IMG/VR virus record: IMGVR_UViG_3300049739_000416
Span: 1-25,070 of that record
From: a virus
DNA length: 25,070 bases
Reading direction: 5' to 3' (one strand)
The position numbers and the translations under genes were made by a program. Of the stretch, positions 6,245 through 13,212 are shown in pieces; positions within the stretch are counted from its first letter, which is position 1, and the number at the start of each line of letters is the position of its first letter. Under the pieces are notes generated by a model, which saw only the letters and a list, made by a program, of their open reading frames with translations, did no database searches and was not told the DNA's origin.

Positions 6245-7429
6245 TTAATATTTTAATTTAAATTTTTTATTTATAACAAACCCACTATCAGTATTTTCCC
6301 ACCAAAACATAGGGCCATATTCGTTATTTTCTCTTGGAGTATTTAATTGTGATTCAGAATAAAATGGATAGTACATATCATCATCACCATCTCCATCTAT
6401 ATCAGTAATATAAACTTGTAACTCTCCCATAAGAGTATGGTCTGTTTCAATAAAGTTTTCTAGGTAAGTATAACTTCCATTATTGTTTTGGAAATATCTT
6501 TGAGTAAAATACGATTTATTATTTTCTACAAGAAACCCACCAATTACCAAATCCCAATCACCATCGTTATCTCCATCTATTATTGCAAATCTTTCTGCAG
6601 ACCATTCAGATGGTGTTCCTGATACATCGTATTTGAAATCCCAACCTGTATTTTCAAACGGAGTAGATATCACACCTACACTACTAGATACTGTAAGTGT
6701 TTTATTATGTGGTCCTAAGTTTACAAAATCTAAATTACCATCTATATCCCAATCAAACTTAATATATAATTCAGATATGAATTGTGGTTCTAATGTGGTG
6801 AGTATAAATGATTCGTTGTTTATGTTTTTAAAATACTCTCCATCCTGCATTGCTTTATGTAAAATATCAACATATCCATCTTTATCAAAATCAAACATAT
6901 GAATACCAAATGAATTATAACTTGGGTCATCAAACATTTCTATAACATCATATTCTAAGTTATCGTTTGATATTAAAAGGTATGTGTTAATACCATAGAA
7001 ATTTGGGTCTGCATTTTGAGTTTCCCATTCACCGAGATATTGTAAAACAAAATCCAAATTACCATCGTTATTAATATCGTGATAATCGAAGTATATATTA
7101 TTTAAAGAATCTCGAATACTTGGATTGTATTCTTTAATATCAAACTCCCATATATCAGAACCTAAATAATCTTTTATATAAAAAATAGGAGGGGATGTTG
7201 TTTGGTTGTTAATTCGTTCCCATGTAATAATATCAGGAATATCATCTTTGTTTATATCATATGGTTCTTGCTTAGATTTAACTACATCATTCCAATTGAT
7301 ATTAAACTTTTCTTTATTAACAGATAAGAGTGTTGGTATTTCTGATGTAATTTCATTTTCAATATACATCTCTTCCGTTTCACATCCTAAAAGAAGGAAT
7401 GTGAGGAGAACAATAAGTAGGTACTTCAT
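6245..7429 (-). CDS. FG-GAP/VCBS-repeat lipoprotein
   Basis: A 394-aa protein beginning MKYLLIVLLTFLLLGCETEE: signal peptide with lipobox LLGC (Cys16), followed by acidic residues typical of exported Bacteroidota lipoproteins. At least six calcium-binding-type FG-GAP/VCBS motifs of the D-x-[DN]-x-D-G/D pattern follow: DINKDDIPD, DINNDGNLDF, DFDKDGYVDI, DWDIDGNLDF, DGDNDGDWDL and DIDGDGDDDM. This spacing suggests a seven-bladed beta-propeller filling most of the protein. Such repeats occur in adhesins and integrin-like surface proteins. Starts 5 nt after the 59-aa gene's stop. A cell-surface role in the infected host is inferred; acquisition from a host genome is plausible. Confidence 0.82.
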   Translation of the reverse strand: MKYLLIVLLTFLLLGCETEEMYIENEITSEIPTLLSVNKEKFNINWNDVVKSKQEPYDINKDDIPDIITWERINNQTTSPPIFYIKDYLGSDIWEFDIKEYNPSIRDSLNNIYFDYHDINNDGNLDFVLQYLGEWETQNADPNFYGINTYLLISNDNLEYDVIEMFDDPSYNSFGIHMFDFDKDGYVDILHKAMQDGEYFKNINNESFILTTLEPQFISELYIKFDWDIDGNLDFVNLGPHNKTLTVSSSVGVISTPFENTGWDFKYDVSGTPSEWSAERFAIIDGDNDGDWDLVIGGFLVENNKSYFTQRYFQNNNGSYTYLENFIETDHTLMGELQVYITDIDGDGDDDMYYPFYSESQLNTPRENNEYGPMFWWENTDSGFVINKKFKLKY

Positions 7430-7433
7430 TGGG

Positions 7434-7613
7434 TTATATTAAATCTTCTTTTATATGAGACCTAAACCCCATTACAGGTATATGACCAGTAATTTCGATT
7501 TCTCTTTTCTTAATAAATTGTTTGGATACTTTTAGGGTTTCTAAATCAGTTTCATTCATTACCCAATCTTTGAATAGGTAAGTTAATAGTTTACTTTTAA
7601 TTGCTTTAATCAT
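7434..7613 (-). CDS. Small basic hypothetical protein, 59 aa
   Basis: ATG at 7613 and TAA at 7434-7436. The product starts MIKAIKSKLLTYLFKDWVMN and ends in a segment containing TGHIPVMGFRSHIKEDLI. It lies between promoter P3 (25 nt leader) and the FG-GAP lipoprotein gene (4 nt gap), so it is the first gene of a two-gene unit. No family recognised. Confidence 0.6.
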   Translation of the reverse strand: MIKAIKSKLLTYLFKDWVMNETDLETLKVSKQFIKKREIEITGHIPVMGFRSHIKEDLI

Positions 7614-7637
7614 AATTTTTATTTTAATGTTTTAACT

Positions 7638-7680
7638 TATTTACTATGTAAATATACGAAAAAATTATGATATATCCAAA
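7638..7680 (-). promoter_or_regulatory. Early-type promoter P3 with dyad
   Basis: TTTG, 20 nt, TATATTTAC on the minus strand, with a perfect 17-bp dyad (arms TATTTAC and GTAAATA, 7638-7654) over the -7 box. It leads the 59-aa gene and the FG-GAP lipoprotein. Confidence 0.8.
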
Positions 7681-7698
7681 TAAAAAGTGAATTATTTT

Positions 7699-8724
7699 TT
7701 AAATTATTTCTTTTTTTAACGTAATCTTATCATTGAAAGAATGAGTTACGTTTGGTTTTCCATGTACCTTGTTTAGCTCTTCTAAGAATTGTGAGTATTC
7801 TGAATGAGATGAGTTATGTATTTCTTGTTCTTTAAAATTATTTTGTTGTTCAAATTCTCCCCACTCCACAATAGGATTAAAAAATATAGTAAATTTTTTA
7901 TCACTTCCTTTCATTATAGATTGTATAAGGTTGTAAAAGTTTTTCATATCTTTATAATTTCTTTGTTGTACTACAAAGGAAAATTGTATGGATTTTATTG
8001 TTGGTATAGTTAACACAAAATTAATATTGTTCATTAACTTATTCCAATCACCACCCAATCTTACGATATTATAAACTTCTTGTGTACCAGCATCCATAGA
8101 TATTTCACAAGTGCTAATATACTTATGAACTGGAGTTATTGCCTTCCATGCATTTTCATTCCACAAAGTTCCATTTGTATGAAGGTGAATTTTTTTAAGT
8201 TTAGGAAATTTACTTGCATCAAACTCTCTCATAAATCTCATCATTGTTTTAGAAAAGAAAGGTTCTGCTCCACCACAAATAGAAAGACCTACTAATTCAG
8301 AACCAAGTTGTTCTATTACATTATCCATTATTTTATCCATTTGGATTCTTTGTTCCCCAACAAAGTTTATAAACTCACTTCTACAAGATGGACATCCAAG
8401 ATTACAAGATAAATCAAAACCAAATGTTAACCAATTTAATTTTGGGTTTTTAAATATAGGGTGTGTTTTTGGTTTAAAAGCAGATGGTATGTTTCCTTTT
8501 TTAAATGAAGATAGGTGAGGACAAAGATTTTCTTTACAAAATTTATAAGAACCATCTAATATAGATTCTCTTATTTCATTTGATTTATTACTATTAAAAT
8601 TATCTTTAAAATTATCAGAATCTTTTACATCGGTAGGTAACCAACCAGGACAACAAAGATATTGACCATCGTTTGTTATCTCAGAATATGAGAACGGAGC
8701 GGTACATGCATATTCTTTGTTCAT
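7699..8724 (-). CDS. Radical SAM protein with N-terminal twitch/SPASM-like cysteine domain
   Basis: A 341-aa protein. The radical SAM cluster motif C-N-L-G-C-P-S-C (Cys107, 111, 114) binds the 4Fe-4S cluster that cleaves S-adenosylmethionine. GGAEPF (151-156) is the SAM-binding GGE-like motif. The first 70 residues hold CTAPFSYSEITNDGQYLCC (7-25) plus Cys63 and Cys68. This is the pattern of the auxiliary-cluster (twitch/SPASM) domain, placed before the barrel rather than after it, as in twitch-domain radical SAM proteins of marine phages. Substrate unknown; such proteins modify peptides, sugars or cofactors. The ATG overlaps the preceding oxygenase-like gene by 4 nt. Last gene of the 12983-7699 set. 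Confidence 0.85.
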   Translation of the reverse strand: MNKEYACTAPFSYSEITNDGQYLCCPGWLPTDVKDSDNFKDNFNSNKSNEIRESILDGSYKFCKENLCPHLSSFKKGNIPSAFKPKTHPIFKNPKLNWLTFGFDLSCNLGCPSCRSEFINFVGEQRIQMDKIMDNVIEQLGSELVGLSICGGAEPFFSKTMMRFMREFDASKFPKLKKIHLHTNGTLWNENAWKAITPVHKYISTCEISMDAGTQEVYNIVRLGGDWNKLMNNINFVLTIPTIKSIQFSFVVQQRNYKDMKNFYNLIQSIMKGSDKKFTIFFNPIVEWGEFEQQNNFKEQEIHNSSHSEYSQFLEELNKVHGKPNVTHSFNDKITLKKEII

Positions 8725-9197
8725 ATTAATGTTGTTTCTTTATTTATTTTTTTATACCCAAGATATAATCCATATAGGTAATCCGATTTCATTGGAGGTC
8801 TTTCGTGTTCAATAGTACCCCCTTCAAAAAAATACCCATCACCTACATCTAAAACTATTTCCGTTGGAATATCGTTGTAATAAATAAATAGTGGATTTGG
8901 TTGGTTATCTGATTGTCCTAACATAATACTAAAAGCAACATCTGCTTTACCATCCCAATGTTTATCTAATACATTTCCTCTTACATACTTTCTAATCCAT
9001 GCCTGATGTGGTTCTAGTTTATAATCTATATTTGATTCAAGTAATGGTCTTAACTTGTAACATAAATTCATGGCTACTTCTGAATTGTGTATTATATTAG
9101 AACCTACTACTTGCTTATCTTTGTAGTTATAATTCGAATCGAAGTAATCAATGAATTCAGTACACTCCACTTTTGATAAAATATTTAATAACCTCAT
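8721..9197 (-). CDS. 2OG-Fe(II) oxygenase-like protein, 158 aa
   Basis: A short dioxygenase-type jelly-roll core. WIRKYVRGNVLDKHWDGKAD provides an H-x-D pair (His80, Asp82). A strand (VAFSIMLGQ) and NPLFIYYND follow, then DVGDGYFFEGGTIEHERPP supplies the distal His131. The 2-oxoglutarate-binding Arg/Lys expected about ten residues after the distal His is not obvious (Lys137 or Tyr positions follow), so activity is less certain than for the other oxygenases in this window. Gap of 6 nt from the 452-aa gene and 4-nt overlap with the radical SAM gene, suggesting joint action on one substrate. Confidence 0.65.
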   Translation of the reverse strand: MRLLNILSKVECTEFIDYFDSNYNYKDKQVVGSNIIHNSEVAMNLCYKLRPLLESNIDYKLEPHQAWIRKYVRGNVLDKHWDGKADVAFSIMLGQSDNQPNPLFIYYNDIPTEIVLDVGDGYFFEGGTIEHERPPMKSDYLYGLYLGYKKINKETTLI

Positions 9198-9203
9198 ACT
9201 TCT

Positions 9204-10562
9204 TTATATAAAATGTTTACTAGGTTTCATTGTTTCATCGTTATACATTTTATTAAATGTACATGATACGATAGATTTTTTTATTACATCTTCCATATCA
9301 TCATAGTGTAGTTGTGTTCCTATTTTATTCAACTCATCTTTTATATTATTAGTATCATTACTCAACGAATCATATAGAGAGTTTATCTTATCAAACATAT
9401 CCAATTGTAATATATTTTTATTATTAGGCACTTCTAACAACTTAAGTATATAACCAAATGTATCATGTAGTTGGTTATACTTCGCTCCATAATCCCATTC
9501 CATTTCATCAATATTATCAATTGATGATAGTGGTAGTTTTATAGATTTCATATCAACCAGTGGTATATCATATAATTCCCACCCTTTAGATATCATAAAG
9601 GTTTCAAATAAATGTACTATTGGTACATCGGTCCACTTTAAAAAAGAAAGAGGAGGTTTATCCTTTAGGGATTTTATTTTAATTATATCAGTACTAGTAG
9701 ATACTGTATGGTCAGCAAACCTAATAGAAGCATAAATATCATCTGGATTATCTGTTTCTGTTTTCTTGGGGTGTTTTAATTCTACAAGTGTAGATTCAGG
9801 ATGTGAGGCTCCTTGCCAATCTAAATTCAACCCCATATCCCATGTTCCACTAGAGTGTTCAATATCATGAGAATTTCTATCCAATATATACTCAAATACA
9901 TCTTCACGAGTAAACTTGAGCAAACACTTTGGTCTACATAAAAATTGTCTTAGAGCAATTGTTCTAATAAACAACTCTGATTCATTTGTTAAATTAGAAA
10001 TATCCGTATTTAGATTTATTGTTTCGTTTGATTCGGAAGATATTCCCCATGTGTTTTGTGGAAAGTATAGTGGAAGTTTTTCATAATGCTGATAACGTAT
10101 TATACTATCCATTAACGAACCACGTTTCCATATAAAATAATTAGAAGATACAAATATACAAAAATCACTATCTGTTGATTCGATTATATTATTGTACATA
10201 CAACTTGATAATAGTTTCCAATGATAGGTATGGTCTTTATGATAATGATGTTTTCCGTTTACATAACTTACAGAATTAAAGATATTATGTTTTTTAAATT
10301 CCAATGAAGATATATCATATGATAATCCTGTTCCATATTGTTTTTTAGAATATGGGTAATCTACATTTGAATAATTATCCCAACAGTTCTTAAATGCTTC
10401 ATATGATTCATATGGATTTATATTCATAAAAACTAAGTTAATAGAATATTTAGTTAAATCAAAATCACCAAGAGAATATATTATATTTTTCGTACAGGCA
10501 TCTAATTTACTCTGAGTTAATATACAGAAATTAGTAGGTACTATTATCTTAATTACAATCAT
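9204..10562 (-). CDS. Unknown 452-aa protein, possible glycosyltransferase-like fold
   Basis: Not firmly recognised. The N terminus (IKIIVPTNFCILTQSKLDAC) and a segment near residue 133 (STDSDFCIFVSSNYFIWKRG) resemble the first strand and the DxD-bearing strand of GT-A glycosyltransferases. A central region is His/Trp-rich (GKHHYHKDHTYHWK), and TWDMGLNLDWQG and the second half (KGWELYDIPLVDMK) look like a separate domain. The last 90 residues are charged helices. It lies between two SGNH genes and an oxygenase-like gene, with a 4-nt overlap upstream, so it is probably part of a glycan or surface-modification set; that is inference from position. Confidence 0.45.
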   Translation of the reverse strand: MIVIKIIVPTNFCILTQSKLDACTKNIIYSLGDFDLTKYSINLVFMNINPYESYEAFKNCWDNYSNVDYPYSKKQYGTGLSYDISSLEFKKHNIFNSVSYVNGKHHYHKDHTYHWKLLSSCMYNNIIESTDSDFCIFVSSNYFIWKRGSLMDSIIRYQHYEKLPLYFPQNTWGISSESNETINLNTDISNLTNESELFIRTIALRQFLCRPKCLLKFTREDVFEYILDRNSHDIEHSSGTWDMGLNLDWQGASHPESTLVELKHPKKTETDNPDDIYASIRFADHTVSTSTDIIKIKSLKDKPPLSFLKWTDVPIVHLFETFMISKGWELYDIPLVDMKSIKLPLSSIDNIDEMEWDYGAKYNQLHDTFGYILKLLEVPNNKNILQLDMFDKINSLYDSLSNDTNNIKDELNKIGTQLHYDDMEDVIKKSIVSCTFNKMYNDETMKPSKHFI

Positions 10563-11176
10563 AACAACTTACTTGGATTATCTATTCTATTGATTATTAT
10601 TTCTGCTTTTCGTTTATGTGCACTCCACGAATAATGTCCATCTATAAGTTTTCCATTTGTATCCGATGATATCGTTTCTAGTTTAAAAGAAGGAGACCAA
10701 AAATCAGTATGTTTCCAAAATAACGTATTTATCTTTTTATGTTTTAGAAACTCTAGTAAAGATATGTACATTTTTTGATAATACATTTCATACTCTTTTT
10801 CATTTGGTATAATTTCATCAACAATATAATTTAAAATAGATTCATTGGTTCCTTTTGTATATCCATTTAATGAATCACTTATTGTGTTTCTAACTTCACC
10901 TTGTTCAAAGTTCATTACTCTACATGGCCTTGTATCACCAACAATAACCCAATCACCTTCTTTGTAGTTAATTAGATTACATATAAGTTCATGTAGTATG
11001 TGTTGGTTTGAGTTTCCACCCCAAGCACAATTCTTTTCAATTCCATTTAAGTGTTCTGACACAATTTCAGTCCATCGTTTACATCCATCTATGTATGTCA
11101 TCTCATAATACTCATCTCCCCCATGACAACTATCACCACGAGTAAAGGAATCCCCAAAGAACCAACAAGTTTTCAT
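10559..11176 (-). CDS. SGNH/GDSL-like hydrolase, 205 aa
   Basis: Contains the nucleophile block FFGDSFTRG (Ser10), a GGNSNQHIL segment (53-61) that corresponds to a G-x-S-N/D-x-x-I motif shared by all three SGNH proteins in this window, and an IVGDTRPCR strand (78-86). IDGHYSWSAHKR near the C terminus supplies the D-x-H pair (Asp179, His181). SGNH enzymes hydrolyse or transfer esters, often acetyl groups on glycans. Overlaps both neighbours by 4 nt, next to a second SGNH gene. It could remove or add acyl groups on capsule or virion sugars; the substrate is unknown. Confidence 0.72.
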   Translation of the reverse strand: MKTCWFFGDSFTRGDSCHGGDEYYEMTYIDGCKRWTEIVSEHLNGIEKNCAWGGNSNQHILHELICNLINYKEGDWVIVGDTRPCRVMNFEQGEVRNTISDSLNGYTKGTNESILNYIVDEIIPNEKEYEMYYQKMYISLLEFLKHKKINTLFWKHTDFWSPSFKLETISSDTNGKLIDGHYSWSAHKRKAEIIINRIDNPSKLL

Positions 11177-11796
11177 AATAAATTTGTTTTAATTGGTTGA
11201 GGTGTTTCATCACCTAACTTATTTAAAAGTATTTTATAAATATCGTAACATCCTTTTTTACCAGGATGCCAATCTCCAATTGCTTCACCATCTCCGCTTT
11301 CATCTTGTAAAGTAGAAACTTGAATCAAATCAGTAAAAGATTTTGTATGATGATAAAAAGAATTATTCCAAGTAACAAATATAGGTGAATAATTAAACAA
11401 CAATTCTTTTAGTTTTTTTATAAACTTAATTTCATTATCCAATCCATTTTTTTCCCAACCAATAGTTCTATCTACTTTCATCTTTTCTAAAGTAGGTATT
11501 CTATCCTTTTCAAGTACATGGGAATAATCCCACCATCTACCGTTTTTCAATGGGTTCTGCTTTCCTTTATAAAGTTTTTGTATTCGAGATGGGTGTGACC
11601 AATACATTATTATCCTATCACCATCTTTATATTGTGGTAAGTTTCCTAGCTGAAATATTATTGATATATTATCAGAACCTCGTTCTCCGAGTATTGTTAC
11701 ATCATAGTGTTCTTTTAAATAATCAGTCCAATGGTATGTAGGAATATCCCAATCCACAAAAGAATCACCACATATAAATAATCTTGATTTAGGCAT
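11173..11796 (-). CDS. SGNH/GDSL-like hydrolase, 207 aa
   Basis: Block I is FICGDSFVDW (nucleophile Ser12). GERGSDNISI (37-46) is the conserved glycine block, MYWSHPSRI (64-72) the third strand with a conserved Arg, and GDWHPGKKG (174-182) the C-terminal catalytic D-x-H (Asp175, His177). The gene overlaps phoH by 8 nt and the next SGNH gene by 4 nt. The two adjacent SGNH proteins are similar in length and motif order, so they may be diverged duplicates or subunits working on the same substrate. Confidence 0.78.
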   Translation of the reverse strand: MPKSRLFICGDSFVDWDIPTYHWTDYLKEHYDVTILGERGSDNISIIFQLGNLPQYKDGDRIIMYWSHPSRIQKLYKGKQNPLKNGRWWDYSHVLEKDRIPTLEKMKVDRTIGWEKNGLDNEIKFIKKLKELLFNYSPIFVTWNNSFYHHTKSFTDLIQVSTLQDESGDGEAIGDWHPGKKGCYDIYKILLNKLGDETPQPIKTNLL

Positions 11797-12454
11797 AATT
11801 TTGTAATAACCTTAGTATCTCATCCAATGATTCATGTCTGTGATTATCTAATAAGTTAACTGAGTAAACATATTTAGATTCTTTAACCTTTGGTACTTCG
11901 TGTATAGCGGAATCATTAGCAAACTTCAAATCAATCTGTTGAGGGTCTCCACAAAGAACCATAGTTGAACCTTTACCCAATCTACCCAATACCATTCCAA
12001 GTTGTTGTTTAGTTAAGTTTTGAAACTCATCTACAATGACACAAGCATTATCAAATGTTCTACCTCTAAAGTGAGATAAAGATACCAACTCAATCTTTTC
12101 ATCAGATTCCATCTTTTCTAAAATAGCAGGTTTGTTATAAACCTTTCTCATATTAGAACGAATTGGTACTAACCAAGGTTCCATCTTTTCATCAAGTGAA
12201 CCTGGTAGATATCCATTATCTTCGTTTGATACTGTTGGTCTTGTTATGATAATTTGGTTTATCTTTCGTTGAAAGTACATATCTAATCCAATTTGTACTG
12301 CAAGTAATGTTTTTCCACTACCAGCCTTACCTAAAATAAAATTATAGGGATGATATAAGATATTTGTCTTAGCCATCTTTTGTTCTTCTGATAATGTTAT
12401 GGAAAATCTTACTTTTCCTTTTGGTGGGTTTTTACTAATGTTCTGTGTTGCCAT
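11789..12454 (-). CDS. phoH: PhoH-like ATPase
   Basis: A 221-aa P-loop protein with the PhoH-family pattern: Walker A GKAGSGKT (42-49), TRPTVSNEDNGYLPGSLDEK (71-90; family RPxV...G-x-LPG), RGRTFDNACVIVDEFQN (130-146; Walker B DE), and GDPQQID (169-175). PhoH is among the most frequent auxiliary genes of marine phages; proposed roles are RNA metabolism or helicase-like activity, with a link to phosphate stress in some hosts. The length and motifs are intact. Overlaps the GNAT-like gene by 20 nt and the SGNH gene by 8 nt, so it is co-translated with the modification genes. Confidence 0.95.
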   Translation of the reverse strand: MATQNISKNPPKGKVRFSITLSEEQKMAKTNILYHPYNFILGKAGSGKTLLAVQIGLDMYFQRKINQIIITRPTVSNEDNGYLPGSLDEKMEPWLVPIRSNMRKVYNKPAILEKMESDEKIELVSLSHFRGRTFDNACVIVDEFQNLTKQQLGMVLGRLGKGSTMVLCGDPQQIDLKFANDSAIHEVPKVKESKYVYSVNLLDNHRHESLDEILRLLQNYA

Positions 12455-12983
12455 TATTCTCCTTTATAAAATTATAATTTTTAAAACCATTTTTATAACT
12501 CATGATTGAAGATACTCTATTCCAATTATCAGAATATTGTAATATACAATCATTATTCATTTCGTTTAACCAATAATCAAATGTTAAATTATAAAACACA
12601 ACTCCTGAGTTAGGAGGTCTTTCTACTCTACGAGATAAAAATGCACCTCCACCATATATTTCACCTTCTGATAATTCTTGTATCGATTCTTCCCATAGGG
12701 GTGCTACATTATAATTAGACCACGCCCATCCAATGGGTGAATCGTTATAATTCCAAAATAAGCAATGTGAGTTGTGTTCGAATCTTTTGTGAAGAGTTTC
12801 TTCGGTGGGGATTCCTTCCCACTTAAAATCCAACTTCATTAAATTGGATACTCTTAACAAGTCAGGAAGGTATTGTTCGTAGTTTGATTTATCTACAAAT
12901 AAGGTAGTATAGTTTTCTAAGAAAATAAGTTTCTTGAAATCTTCTTTTAATAACCTTAATTGAATTATTTTAGTTGTATCCAT
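12435..12983 (-). CDS. GNAT-like acetyltransferase (tentative)
   Basis: A 182-aa protein. The central strands FWNYNDSPIGWAWSNYNV and a GEIYGGGAFLSR segment, followed by NLTFDYWLNEMNND and NRVSSIMSYKNGFKNYNFI, resemble the order of the GNAT fold: substrate strand, acyl-CoA strand, and the late asparagine/GF motif of many N-acetyltransferases (N-x-x-S-x-x-x-Y-x-x-G-F). A standard CoA pyrophosphate loop (Q/RxxGxG/A) is not clear. First gene of the set that continues through phoH to the radical SAM gene, 20 nt downstream of a TATTTATA box. Confidence 0.5.
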   Translation of the reverse strand: MDTTKIIQLRLLKEDFKKLIFLENYTTLFVDKSNYEQYLPDLLRVSNLMKLDFKWEGIPTEETLHKRFEHNSHCLFWNYNDSPIGWAWSNYNVAPLWEESIQELSEGEIYGGGAFLSRRVERPPNSGVVFYNLTFDYWLNEMNNDCILQYSDNWNRVSSIMSYKNGFKNYNFIKENNGNTEH

Positions 12984-13002
12984 AAAGTAACATCTTTATG
13001 AA

Positions 13003-13010
13003 TATAAATA
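13003..13010 (-). promoter_or_regulatory. Candidate late-type promoter box TATTTATA (12983 unit)
   Basis: TATTTATA on the gene strand, 20 nt before the 12983 ATG. It lies in the short gap between that gene and the 53-aa gene upstream and matches the box before 4373 and 15114. Confidence 0.35.
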
Positions 13011-13017
13011 TGAAATA

Positions 13018-13179
13018 TTATGAATGTTTGGCTAAAACGTACCCTAATAATTCAGATACTACATTATCCATGAATTCTTTTTCAGATTCATCTGGTTGTC
13101 TAAGATTAGAAACATGAGTAGTTCCTGTTTCATGTTTTCTATATATTAGATTTTCTACTTGTGATTTAGTAATTGCCAT
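13018..13179 (-). CDS. Small hypothetical protein, 53 aa
   Basis: ATG at 13179, TAA at 13018-13020. The product starts MAITKSQVENLIYRKHETGT and ends VVSELLGYVLAKHS; it contains SNLRQPDESEKEFMDN in the middle. It fills the interval between the Hint-domain protein and the GNAT-like gene and has an AAAGGATA stretch upstream. Mixed helical character; no family recognised. Confidence 0.6.
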   Translation of the reverse strand: MAITKSQVENLIYRKHETGTTHVSNLRQPDESEKEFMDNVVSELLGYVLAKHS

Positions 13180-13212
13180 TTTATATTATCCTTTTTTATT
13201 CGTACCCTGTTA

